Made by a program: the position numbers and the translations under genes. A DNA stretch of 64,000 bases, from contig NZ_CP150496.1 of NCBI RefSeq assembly GCF_038019025.1, forward strand, positions 1,566,001 through 1,630,000, given 5' to 3'. Below, piece by piece: positions 56,445 to 64,000 of the stretch. The notes beneath the pieces are model-generated. The model was not told where the DNA came from, searched no databases, and saw nothing but the letters and a program-made list of their open reading frames with translations. How positions within the stretch are numbered: position 1 is the first letter of the stretch; the number at the start of each line of letters is the position of its first letter. Source of the DNA: Polaribacter marinaquae (GTDB lineage Bacteria > Bacteroidota > Bacteroidia > Flavobacteriales > Flavobacteriaceae).

Positions 56445-58397
56445 ATGAAAAGTAACATAATTTTCTCTTTTTTAATCTGTTTTTTACTAACTCAAAATCT
56501 ATTTTCACAAGGTTTTGGACAAGGTGGTTTAAACGGAAACGCAGTTATATTAAGAGATTCTACAAATACAAGCCCAATTAATGTAACTTTATCGGGCAAA
56601 ACAAAGTATACAGATTATAAGATTTTTTCTCATAAGAAAGACACCACTTATATTGATACTACATTAACGTTACAGAAAGAATATAAGTTTAATTACCTTA
56701 GAAAAGATTTATTTGAGTTTATAGAATTTCATAATCAAGGACAAACTTTAAATAATTTAGGTTATTCTTTTGATAACATTTACAGGTTTCCAGACCTTGG
56801 TTTTACCGCAAAACAAATAAGCTATTTAGATATAGACGATATTAAATATTACGAAGTACCAACACCAACTACAGAAATACTTTATAGAACTGGTTTGCAA
56901 CAAGGGCAAGTTTTAGACGCGCTTTTTACACTAAACTTCTCTAAGAGATTAAATGTTTCTTTGTCTTACAAAGGCCTTAGATCTTTAGGTGCTTACAGGC
57001 AAGCATTGGTTAGTAATGGTAATTTTAGAGGTGCTTTTCATTACACAACAAAGCAAAATCAATACGAAATTAGAGGGCATTTAACAACACAAGATTTTTA
57101 TCATCAAGAAAACGGTGGTTTAACAACGGCTTCTTTAGAAAATTTTATTACTGATGATGAAAATTTTCAAACAAGAGCTCGTTTAGACGTTAATTTAACC
57201 AATTCTGAAAGCGAGTTTGATGGCAATCGAGTGTATGTAGAACACAGTTATAAGCTCATTTCTAGCAAAGACTCTGTAAACAATAAAGATTTTAGCAATT
57301 TAAAAATCGGCCATGTTTTTACCAATGAAAATAAAAGTTACGAGTTTATACAAAATACATTAACAGAAGATTTTTTTGGTAGTGCAAGCTCTTCTAATCC
57401 TGATGACAAAAAAGCAATTAGCAAACTCACAAACAACCAATTAAATTTAGAATTTAACTCTAAATATGTTTTGGGTAAGTTTAAAGCGAAAGCAGAACTA
57501 ACTAATTATTCTTATGGTTATGACACCATTTTAAACAGTAATAGTAACATCAATAAATTAAAAATAGAAGGTAACGCTATTTCTTTTGGTGCAGATTGGA
57601 ATGCTAAAATTAAAAACTTTAAACTAAATGCAGATGCTTCTGTAACACCGGGTAACGGTAGACTTTCTGGTAATTATTTAAAAGGGGAAGCTGTTTTTGA
57701 ACAAGATAGTATTTTTCGTGTGAAAGGAACCTTATTATTAAGCTCTAAATCGCCAAATTTTAACACATTATTGCATCAAAGTGAATATGATGCTTACAAT
57801 TGGCAAAACGACTTTAGTAATGTAAACACAAGAGATTTAGGTTTTGATTTTGCTTCTAAATGGGGTAATGCCTCTTTAAACTTTACCAACATAGACAATT
57901 ACACTTATTTTGATGAAGATAGCAAACCACAACAATTTGCAAATCAAATTACCTATCTTAAAGTAAAGGCTAACAGAGAGTTTAAGCTTGGTAAATTCGC
58001 TTTAGACAATACATTAATGTATCAAAATGTTACAAGCGGAAGTTCTGTTTTTAGAGTGCCAGAATTTGTTACTAGAAACACTTTTTATTACACAGATTAT
58101 TGGTTTAAGGGTAAACCAATGTTGGTAAATATTGGTATTACTTTTAAATACTTTACAAAGTATAATGCAAATGCTTACAATCCGCTTTTAGCAGAATTTA
58201 GACTGCAGAATGATGAACAAATAGGTTTTCCTACTTTTGATGTATTTTTTAATGCTCAAGTAAGAAGAACTCGTTTGTATTTAAAAGTTGACAATGCAAC
58301 GTCTAGTTTTACCGATAAAAACTATTTTTCTGCACCTAATTATCCGTATAGAGACTTTACTGTTCGTTTTGGTTTGGTTTGGAATTGGTTTATTTAA
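56445..58397 (+). CDS. Putative porin (Porin_10-like outer-membrane barrel)
   Basis: The 650-residue product starts at ATG 56445 (MKSNIIFSFLICFLLTQNLFSQG, signal peptide cut near FSQG). The TTG seven codons upstream lies inside the -7 box. The rest is a long beta-strand-rich protein with the Porin_10 hallmarks DTTLTLQKEYKFNYLRKDLF, FDNIYRFPDLGF and GLQQGQVLDALFTLNFSK near 165. It ends in aromatic-terminated strands (FTVRFGLVWNWFI) as outer-membrane barrels do. Substrate unknown. A small membrane protein gene follows 11 bases later. Confidence 0.88.
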   Translation: MKSNIIFSFLICFLLTQNLFSQGFGQGGLNGNAVILRDSTNTSPINVTLSGKTKYTDYKIFSHKKDTTYIDTTLTLQKEYKFNYLRKDLFEFIEFHNQGQTLNNLGYSFDNIYRFPDLGFTAKQISYLDIDDIKYYEVPTPTTEILYRTGLQQGQVLDALFTLNFSKRLNVSLSYKGLRSLGAYRQALVSNGNFRGAFHYTTKQNQYEIRGHLTTQDFYHQENGGLTTASLENFITDDENFQTRARLDVNLTNSESEFDGNRVYVEHSYKLISSKDSVNNKDFSNLKIGHVFTNENKSYEFIQNTLTEDFFGSASSSNPDDKKAISKLTNNQLNLEFNSKYVLGKFKAKAELTNYSYGYDTILNSNSNINKLKIEGNAISFGADWNAKIKNFKLNADASVTPGNGRLSGNYLKGEAVFEQDSIFRVKGTLLLSSKSPNFNTLLHQSEYDAYNWQNDFSNVNTRDLGFDFASKWGNASLNFTNIDNYTYFDEDSKPQQFANQITYLKVKANREFKLGKFALDNTLMYQNVTSGSSVFRVPEFVTRNTFYYTDYWFKGKPMLVNIGITFKYFTKYNANAYNPLLAEFRLQNDEQIGFPTFDVFFNAQVRRTRLYLKVDNATSSFTDKNYFSAPNYPYRDFTVRFGLVWNWFI

Positions 58398-58408
58398 TAT
58401 AAGTATTG

Positions 58409-58645
58409 ATGAAAAGCCAACTTAAAAACAATTGGAAACTTTTTCTTTTAGCTAGTTTAACATTAGGTTTAGCTCCTTTTAATCCGCCACATATTTGGGG
58501 GAAATTACAATGGATTTTAGGTGGAAATGCATTTTCTTCTGACACGGGAATGCAAGCTAAAGATTGGTTTGACGTACTTTTACACGGAACACCGTGGATT
58601 TTATTGATAATTTCTGGTGTTTTAAATATTCCGAAGAAAAAATAG
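58409..58645 (+). CDS. Small two-helix membrane protein
   Basis: The 78-residue product begins at ATG 58409, directly after a TTG that could give one extra residue. It has a hydrophobic helix near residues 11-23 (LFLLASLTLGLAPFNPPH) and another near 57-71 (TPWILLIISGVLNI), with GKLQWILGGNAF and MQAKDWFDVLLHG between. Similar short proteins in Flavobacteriia are sometimes mislabelled RND transporter. The gene is 11 bases after the porin gene, so probably cotranscribed. Function unknown. Confidence 0.78.
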   Translation: MKSQLKNNWKLFLLASLTLGLAPFNPPHIWGKLQWILGGNAFSSDTGMQAKDWFDVLLHGTPWILLIISGVLNIPKKK

Positions 58646-58657
58646 CTTTTCGTATTT

Positions 58658-59101
58658 TTAACGAAGTTGTAATTCCATTTTTGGTAATAATCTCCCTGGA
58701 ATACTACTTTTTATGTTATCAATAACTTTAAAACCATATTTAGTATAAAATGCTTCTGCATTAGGATCTGATAAAACTTGTAGTCTTTTTGCCTTTTTAG
58801 AAATAGCTATTGCATGAAGTAATAATTGATGACCGATTCCTTTTTTAATATAATTTGGATCAATGAACAAAAACTCTAAAATATATACATCTAAATTAGA
58901 ACTATTTAAAACGTAAAAACCTACAATTTTAGAATCCAATACATATTTACAAATATAATTTTCATCAAAAATTTTAGGTGTAATTGTTAAGTCTTCTCTC
59001 CAAGTTTCTAAATCATCATTAGAATAACCCCAAACTGCTTTAGATTGCATTGCAATTTCTGATAACCTTTCAGCATCAGAAATAATGGCTTTTACAATCA
59101 T
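58658..59101 (-). CDS. GNAT-family N-acetyltransferase
   Basis: The 147-residue protein has the GNAT pattern: VYILEFLFIDPNYIKKGIGHQLL holds motif A, whose acetyl-CoA loop reads KKGIGHQL in place of the usual QxxGxG/A. The C-terminus carries SDPNAEAFYTKYGFKVID, the standard motif B strand-helix. The substrate is unknown. It follows nhaC by 10 bases on the same strand. Confidence 0.9.
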   Translation of the reverse strand: MIVKAIISDAERLSEIAMQSKAVWGYSNDDLETWREDLTITPKIFDENYICKYVLDSKIVGFYVLNSSNLDVYILEFLFIDPNYIKKGIGHQLLLHAIAISKKAKRLQVLSDPNAEAFYTKYGFKVIDNIKSSIPGRLLPKMELQLR

Positions 59102-59111
59102 GTTTTAAAGT

Positions 59112-60596
59112 CTATTTTTTAACTAATTGTTTAATTTTGATGTTAAATGCAGCAAATAACAACGTCATAAAAGGACTTAACCAATTAAAAATTGCAAAGA
59201 AAAAGTATTCTGCTACAGAAACACCCAAAACACCAGATTGGTATGCACCACAGGTATTCCAAGGAATTAAAACAGACGTTACAGTACCAGAGTCTTCTAA
59301 AGTTCTACTTAAATTTTCTGGCGCTAAACCTTTTTCTTCGTAAGCTTTTTTAAACATTTTACCAGGAACCACAATTGCTAAATATTGATCTGAAGCTGTA
59401 ACATTTAAAGCCAAACAACTTGCTACTGTACTCGCAAAAAGTCCGAAAACAGAAGAAGCCAAACTCAATAACGCTTTGCTAATTCTAGACAAAGCACCTA
59501 TTGCATCCATTACGCCACCAAAAACCATTGCACAAATTATTAACCAAATAGTTCCTAACATTCCGCTCATTCCGCCGGCAGTAAATAAATCATTTAACTC
59601 GGCACTTGTAGTTTCTACCGCAGAATCTACAGTAATTGCGTTCATAACACCTTTATAAGCCGAGTTAAACGAAAGTGTATCTGCACCTGCAACATTTAAA
59701 ACAATTTCTGGCTGTGCAATAACTGCTACAACACCAGCTAGAAGTGTACCAACCAATAGTGCAATTAAAGGTTCTGTTTTTTTAACAATCATAAAAATTA
59801 CAATTGCTGGCACAATAAAAAGCCAAGGCGAAATATTAAAAGCTGCATCTATTGCCATTAACTTATCTGACACATCTGGAGACCCTGTAGTTTCTATAGA
59901 AAAACCAATAATAATAAACACCAAAAGTGTTACCAAAATTGTTGGTACCGTTGTTAAAGACATGTATTTAATATGAGAAAACAAATCTCCACCAGCCATT
60001 GTTGGTGCCAAGTTTGTTGTATCTGATAATGGTGACATTTTATCACCAAAATAAGCACCCGATAATACAGCACCTGCAGTCATACCTGCAGAAATACCTA
60101 ATGTGTTACCAATACCTATTAAAGCAATACCAACCGTTGCAGAGGTTGTCCAAGAACTACCTGTTGCAATAGAAATTATTGCACAAATTATTACAGAAGC
60201 TGCTAAAAATATCGTCGGATTTAAGATTTGTAATCCGTAATAAATCATAGAAGGAATAATACCACTTATTAACCAAGTTCCTGCCAAAGCACCAACCATT
60301 AATAAAATTAGAATAGCACCCGAAGTAGATTTTACATTTTCTGCAACCTCTTCTATCATTTGTTTGTAAGACACTTTATTTTTGAAACCAACTATAGCTG
60401 CAACTGCTGCACCTAATAATAATATAAATTGATTACTACCACTTAAAGCATCATCACCATACACATAAAAAACATTATAAAACAACATGCCCACCAAAGC
60501 AAAAACAGGTATTAAAGCTTCCCAAATATTGAGTTCTTTATTTTCTATAATGTTTTCGTCTTGAGGATTTGTTGGTTTGATATTTTGGCTTTCCAT
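59112..60596 (-). CDS. nhaC: Na+/H+ antiporter NhaC family
   Basis: The 494-residue integral membrane protein has about eleven hydrophobic helices. NhaC-type motifs include TGSSWTTSATVGIALIGIG, GAVLSGAYFGDKMSPLSDTT and LIPWNTCGAYQSGVLGVS. By family it exchanges sodium for protons and supports pH and sodium balance, which complements the nearby NQR sodium pump. Such proteins can also be malate/lactate antiporters (MleN-like), and the substrate cannot be fixed from sequence. A GNAT gene follows at 10 bases. Confidence 0.9.
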   Translation of the reverse strand: MESQNIKPTNPQDENIIENKELNIWEALIPVFALVGMLFYNVFYVYGDDALSGSNQFILLLGAAVAAIVGFKNKVSYKQMIEEVAENVKSTSGAILILLMVGALAGTWLISGIIPSMIYYGLQILNPTIFLAASVIICAIISIATGSSWTTSATVGIALIGIGNTLGISAGMTAGAVLSGAYFGDKMSPLSDTTNLAPTMAGGDLFSHIKYMSLTTVPTILVTLLVFIIIGFSIETTGSPDVSDKLMAIDAAFNISPWLFIVPAIVIFMIVKKTEPLIALLVGTLLAGVVAVIAQPEIVLNVAGADTLSFNSAYKGVMNAITVDSAVETTSAELNDLFTAGGMSGMLGTIWLIICAMVFGGVMDAIGALSRISKALLSLASSVFGLFASTVASCLALNVTASDQYLAIVVPGKMFKKAYEEKGLAPENLSRTLEDSGTVTSVLIPWNTCGAYQSGVLGVSVAEYFFFAIFNWLSPFMTLLFAAFNIKIKQLVKK

Positions 60597-60757
60597 GTAC
60601 TATAAATTTTGATGTGTAATGTTACGATTTTGTAAAGAATTACACAAATCTAAATTCTTGCTAAAACTGTAATTTAAAGCCTTTTTAAGATATTTTTTAC
60701 TAATAAATTAAATTAGCTTTAATTACAGTTTACTATTTTAAAGAATTCGTTAAATAT

Positions 60758-61957
60758 TTATAGAATACCAACTTCTTTCATACAGGTTTTCATCATTGCA
60801 TATGTACGCTCGATATCATTATCTAAACCAATAGAAAAACGTATCAATCCGTCAGACAACCCCATTTCTTTTTGTTCTTCTTCGGGTATTTCTGATGATG
60901 TAGAGCTGCCTGGTGCAGAAAACAATGTTTTATAAAAACCTAAACTTACAGCCAAATACCCTAAGTTTTTGTGTTGCATCAACTCCATTAATTCATTCGC
61001 TTTTTCAAGAGAACCTGCATCAATAGTTAACATTCCACCAAAACCATATTCGGCATTCATCATGGACTTAAATAATTCATGTGACGAATGCGATTGTAAA
61101 CCCGGATATACTGTTTTTAAGCCATCAGTCTCAAATTTATCAGCTAAAAAAGCAGCATTAAAGCTGTGTTGTTTCATTCTAATATGTAAAGTTCTTAAAT
61201 TTTTAAGAATAGAAGAAGCTCTTAAACTATCCATAGTAGAACCTAGCAACATGCTTGCGCCATCATTTACGTTTCGTAAATCGTTAATAAAATCTTGCGT
61301 ACCACAAACTACGCCACCAACAGTATCTGAAGAACCATTGATAAATTTTGTTAAACTATGTACTACAACATCTGCACCTAATTTAGCCGGAGAAATAGAT
61401 AGTGGAGAAAATGTATTATCTACTACTAATTTTAAATTATACTTTTTTGCCAAAGCAGATAAACCTTCGATATCTGCAACCTCTAAAAGCGGATTACTTA
61501 CAGATTCGCAATACAAAACCTTTGTTTTATCTGTAATTGCAGCTTCTACAACATCTAGCTTAGTGATATCTACAAATGAAGTATCTATACCTAATCTTGG
61601 TGTAAAGTTCTTTAAAAAAGCATACGTTCCGCCATAAATTGTTCTACTTGAAACAATGTGTTCTCCGGAGCCAACTAACTGCAATAAAACAGGAGTGATT
61701 GCTCCCATTCCGGATGCTGCTACATTTGCAGTTTCTGTACCTTCCATAGCCGCCAAAGCTTCTCCTAAATACAAATTACTTGGTGTAGAATGGCGAGAAT
61801 ATAAATAACATCCGTCTGCATTTCCTTCGAAAGTATCGAACATCGTTTTTGCTGATAGGAATGTATAAGTAGATGAATCTGAAATTGAAGGGTTAACGCC
61901 TCCAAACTCTCCGAAATATTGTAAATCTTGAATTTTATCTGCTGGATTGAATTTCAT
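60758..61957 (-). CDS. Cys/Met-metabolism PLP enzyme, methionine gamma-lyase-like
   Basis: The 399-residue fold-type I PLP enzyme of the gamma-family has Tyr/Arg phosphate contacts in YLYSRHSTPSN, SGMGAITPV, the PLP-ring Asp180 in VVDNTFS and the Schiff-base lysine Lys204 in HSLTKFINGSSD. This family covers methionine gamma-lyase, cystathionine gamma-synthase/lyase and O-acetylhomoserine sulfhydrylase; sequence alone does not decide. An Lrp/AsnC regulator is divergently encoded 149 bases away. In Pseudomonas putida the methionine gamma-lyase gene mdeA is controlled by the Lrp-type MdeR, which makes a lyase role plausible. Monocistronic. Confidence 0.88.
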   Translation of the reverse strand: MKFNPADKIQDLQYFGEFGGVNPSISDSSTYTFLSAKTMFDTFEGNADGCYLYSRHSTPSNLYLGEALAAMEGTETANVAASGMGAITPVLLQLVGSGEHIVSSRTIYGGTYAFLKNFTPRLGIDTSFVDITKLDVVEAAITDKTKVLYCESVSNPLLEVADIEGLSALAKKYNLKLVVDNTFSPLSISPAKLGADVVVHSLTKFINGSSDTVGGVVCGTQDFINDLRNVNDGASMLLGSTMDSLRASSILKNLRTLHIRMKQHSFNAAFLADKFETDGLKTVYPGLQSHSSHELFKSMMNAEYGFGGMLTIDAGSLEKANELMELMQHKNLGYLAVSLGFYKTLFSAPGSSTSSEIPEEEQKEMGLSDGLIRFSIGLDNDIERTYAMMKTCMKEVGIL

Positions 61958-62106
61958 AAGTATAGTTTTATTTACACAAAAAGACGGTTTTTAAGAAATA
62001 AAAACAATTTAATATTCAAAATTTAGATTTTTTTTCTATTTTTAAATCAATTAGTAATTTTAATATCTAAAAAAAATTTAATTCATTTAAAATTTTAGAA
62101 AATTAT

Positions 62107-62562
62107 ATGTTAGACACGATAGACAAAAAACTTATAAATTTATTACAAGTAGATAGTAAACAAACTACCAAACAATTATCTTTACAACTAAATCTATCTA
62201 TTACAGCTATTTATGAAAGAATAAAAAAACTAGAAAATCAAAATGTAATAGAAAAGTATGTTGCAATTGTAAATAAAAATAAAATTGATAAATCTTTTTT
62301 AGTGTTTTGCCATGTAAAATTAATTCAGCACTCTAAAGAATATGTACATACTTTTGAAAATGAAATTTTAAAATTAGAAGAAGTTTCCGAATGTTTTCAT
62401 GTAAGTGGAGATTACGATTATATTTTAAAAATCTATGTTAAAGACATGGAAACTTATAGAAATTTTATGATAACAAAACTTACTGCTATCAAATACATTG
62501 GCAGTACGCATAGTACTTTTGCAATCGAGCAAGTTAAAAATACAACAGCTATAAATTTATAA
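62107..62562 (+). CDS. Lrp/AsnC-family transcriptional regulator
   Basis: The 151-residue regulator has an N-terminal winged helix-turn-helix (LDTIDKKLINLLQVDSK, TTKQLSLQLNLSITAIYERIKKLE) and a C-terminal RAM ligand-binding domain (about 70-140, with VSGDYDYILKIYVKDM). Such proteins usually sense amino acids. Divergent placement to the PLP enzyme suggests it controls that gene in response to methionine or related compounds. TCTAAAA (62066-62072) and TTTTAGA (62093-62099) form an inverted pair right before the ATG and could be an autoregulatory site. The CPBP gene follows 2 bases later. Confidence 0.92.
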   Translation: MLDTIDKKLINLLQVDSKQTTKQLSLQLNLSITAIYERIKKLENQNVIEKYVAIVNKNKIDKSFLVFCHVKLIQHSKEYVHTFENEILKLEEVSECFHVSGDYDYILKIYVKDMETYRNFMITKLTAIKYIGSTHSTFAIEQVKNTTAINL

Positions 62563-62564
62563 AT

Positions 62565-63191
62565 ATGCAGACTAAAAACTACAAACTATTAGAGCTATTA
62601 ATTTTATTTTTAATGATTCCTATTAGTTTTGTTTTTACTTATAATGCTATTATTAAACTTACAATTGGTCTGCTTGTTTTTTTTTACATTTTATACATTC
62701 TACTTAAAGTTGAAAACGTAAAATTAAGAATTTCGAAAAATATTGATTGGAGATTTTTTTGGAAATCAACCATGATAAAGCTGTTCTTGATAGCAATCAT
62801 CACCTCTTTTTATGTTTACTTTACAGCTCCTAAAAACCTCTTTATAGTTGTTTTGAACAAACCACTTTTATGGATTTTAATACTTCTTTTTTATTCGGTT
62901 TTTTCTGTATACCCGCAAGAATTACTTTACCGAAATTTCTTTTTTAAACGCTATCTAGAATTGTTTAAAAATGAGAAATTATTTCTTTTTATAAATGCTT
63001 TTTTGTTTTCTCTTGCTCATTTACTATTTAAAAATACATTGGTTTTAATTTTAACTTTTATTGGAGGACTTCTATTTGCATACACCTACAATAAAACAAA
63101 ATCTACCTTTTTAGTTAGTGTAGAACATAGTATTTATGGCTGCTGGCTATTTACTGTTGGCATGGGAAACATGTTAGGGTTTCCTTCTTAA
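62565..63191 (+). CDS. CPBP-family membrane protein (CAAX-protease-like)
   Basis: The 208-residue polytopic membrane protein has the CPBP/Abi-like conserved blocks: YPQELLYRNFFFKRY (116-130), FSLAH (148-152) and a third histidine, His188 in EHSIYG. The usual first motif is EExxxR. Here it reads QELLYR (118-123), so the first glutamate is glutamine. The second Glu119 and Arg123 are kept, and so are the histidines. Family members are intramembrane glutamic endopeptidases. The gene starts 2 bases after the Lrp-type regulator, so they are cotranscribed. A terminator follows. Confidence 0.88.
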   Translation: MQTKNYKLLELLILFLMIPISFVFTYNAIIKLTIGLLVFFYILYILLKVENVKLRISKNIDWRFFWKSTMIKLFLIAIITSFYVYFTAPKNLFIVVLNKPLLWILILLFYSVFSVYPQELLYRNFFFKRYLELFKNEKLFLFINAFLFSLAHLLFKNTLVLILTFIGGLLFAYTYNKTKSTFLVSVEHSIYGCWLFTVGMGNMLGFPS

Positions 63192-63206
63192 AAAAACCAT
63201 AAAAAA

Positions 63207-63240
63207 AGAAAACCCAAAACTTTCGTTTTGGGTTTATATA
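63207..63240. terminator. Bidirectional terminator between CPBP gene and right-edge gene
   Basis: Hairpin AAACCCAAAAC (63210-63220) / GTTTTGGGTTT (63225-63235), 4-base loop (TTTC), flanked by A runs upstream and T on the minus strand. It can serve both convergent genes. Confidence 0.85.
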
Positions 63241-63254
63241 ATTAACTTTTTAGC

Positions 63255-64000
63255 TTAAATTTTTATCAAAACAATTTTTTCAGTTTGCTTTTTCACTAAA
63301 TCACCATAAAACTTTTTTAAACTTTCGTAATACTGCGGAGATACAATTGCTGTATTAAATTGCATACTACTAATCGTACTAATTTTACCTGCATTCTCTT
63401 GAATCTGATATTTAAAAACTCCTAAATTATCTGGTAAGCCAATCGCAAAACTTTCTGGTACAGCTTCAACCTTATAACCTTCGGGTATTTTAATTGAAAC
63501 TACATTTTTCACTTTCCATGGTGTTGTAAAATCAACCGGAAACTTTCTTTCTTCTAATTTAAAAGGATTTCTACGTTCTGTTAAAAATAATAATGGTTCT
63601 ATATATAATTTACCATTTATACTTTCTATCAATCCGTCGCTATTAAATTTTATAGTTCTTGTAGGTATCTTATAAATGTTTTTATCATTTAAAATTTTAA
63701 TATCTTCTATTTCTACATTTGTTTTTTGCTCTAAACCTGTTACAACAGCTTCTTCTGTTAAGTGATTGTGGTTTTTTCTATAAGTTAAAGCACTTAAATT
63801 ACTAAACTTTGTTCTGTAAAGACCGCTAATCATTAAATCATCAGAAATATTAACCATTATATTATTATCTTCTGTTGCGTGTTTTGTTGTAGCTAATTTT
63901 ACCCAAGATGAGTTACCATCTTTTGTGATTCTTCTACCATTCCAATTCAATGCTCTTCTAGGTAAAATATTTGGCGTACTATATGGCTCTGTAGCATCAA
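63255..64000 (-). CDS. DUF3857/transglutaminase-type protein (N-terminal part beyond window)
   Basis: The visible 248 residues are the C-terminal part of a larger protein cut by the right edge. The frame stays open to the edge (DATEPYSTPNILPRRALNW), so the downstream in-frame TTG near 63950 is not its real start. The phrase DATEPYS plus a beta-rich end with VPESFAIGLPDNLGVFKYQI is typical of the C-terminus of DUF3857/transglutaminase-like family proteins in Flavobacteriia. The catalytic Cys-His-Asp region, if present, lies outside the window. Probably periplasmic. No gene symbol. Confidence 0.78.
   Translation of the reverse strand, partial: DATEPYSTPNILPRRALNWNGRRITKDGNSSWVKLATTKHATEDNNIMVNISDDLMISGLYRTKFSNLSALTYRKNHNHLTEEAVVTGLEQKTNVEIEDIKILNDKNIYKIPTRTIKFNSDGLIESINGKLYIEPLLFLTERRNPFKLEERKFPVDFTTPWKVKNVVSIKIPEGYKVEAVPESFAIGLPDNLGVFKYQIQENAGKISTISSMQFNTAIVSPQYYESLKKFYGDLVKKQTEKIVLIKI

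Noticed and set aside
60969..61637. Plus-strand open frame of 222 codons inside the PLP enzyme gene
   Set aside because: It lies antisense to a clear enzyme with catalytic residues; composition is Ser/Pro/Lys-rich as expected from a shadow frame.

Overview
The window looks like chromosome from a marine member of the Flavobacteriaceae (Polaribacter/Tenacibaculum-like). Evidence seen in the sequence: very AT-rich DNA; Bacteroidetes-type promoters (TTG, about 19 nt, TAnnTTTG) in front of many genes; gliding/type IX secretion genes (gldK, gldL, a T9SS plug-domain protein) and secreted proteins with T9SS type A C-terminal domains; and a complete sodium-pumping NQR operon plus an NhaC antiporter. 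I saw no rRNA, tRNA, CRISPR array, transposase or prophage. The content is mostly conserved core genes, with a few lineage-specific surface proteins.

Layout. 1-5.7 kb, minus strand: gldL (cut by the window edge), gldK, a ureohydrolase-fold protein with degraded metal ligands, and topA. 6.1-10.5 kb, plus strand: miaB, a sigma-54-type activator, lptE, a TPR protein and secG. 10.6-12.7 kb: groES-groEL behind a candidate sigma-54-like promoter. 12.8-15 kb, minus strand: an orphan 134-aa protein and glyS. 15.1-18.3 kb: ComF-type phosphoribosyltransferase, an Ig-like lipoprotein and a flavobacterial outer-membrane-type protein. 18.6-20.5 kb: an ECF sigma operon with a small 55-aa gene, divergent from the primary sigma factor. 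20.7-22.7 kb: rpe and an exonuclease/GIY-YIG fusion. 22.8-23.9 kb: a PepSY membrane protein with two Fur-like dyads upstream.

24.1-35.3 kb is one 3726-codon gene for a secreted calcium-binding-repeat protein. It contains a nearly perfect 282-bp tandem array and a T9SS sorting domain. It is followed by yqeY, a retropepsin-like protease and an alpha/beta hydrolase (minus strand), then the nqrABCDEF operon (37.2-43.3 kb, minus). 43.5-46.3 kb: T9SS plug protein, apaG and a DUF3667 protein whose zinc ribbon lies upstream of any standard start codon. 46.3-48.8 kb: an NRDE protein and pruA. 48.8-53.2 kb: a secreted reprolysin-type metalloprotease and an overlapping lipoprotein gene, divergent from lipB through nearly touching promoters. 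54-58.6 kb: two cytoplasmic proteins, rnhB, a putative porin and a small membrane protein. 58.7-63.2 kb: GNAT, nhaC, a methionine gamma-lyase-like enzyme divergent from an Lrp/AsnC regulator, and a CPBP membrane protein. The right edge cuts a DUF3857/transglutaminase-type protein.

Themes. Protein export and envelope biogenesis recur (GldK/L, plug protein, SecG, LptE, porin, T9SS cargo), as does sodium energetics (NQR, NhaC). Strongest leads: a conserved-looking hairpin repeat at 55.6 kb with a degenerate relative at 20.6 kb; the 282-bp array; the unannotated 55-aa gene behind the ECF sigma factor; the start-less DUF3667 gene; the Fur-like operators before the PepSY gene; and the pseudo-arginase beside the gliding genes. 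No unmistakably new multi-gene system was seen.
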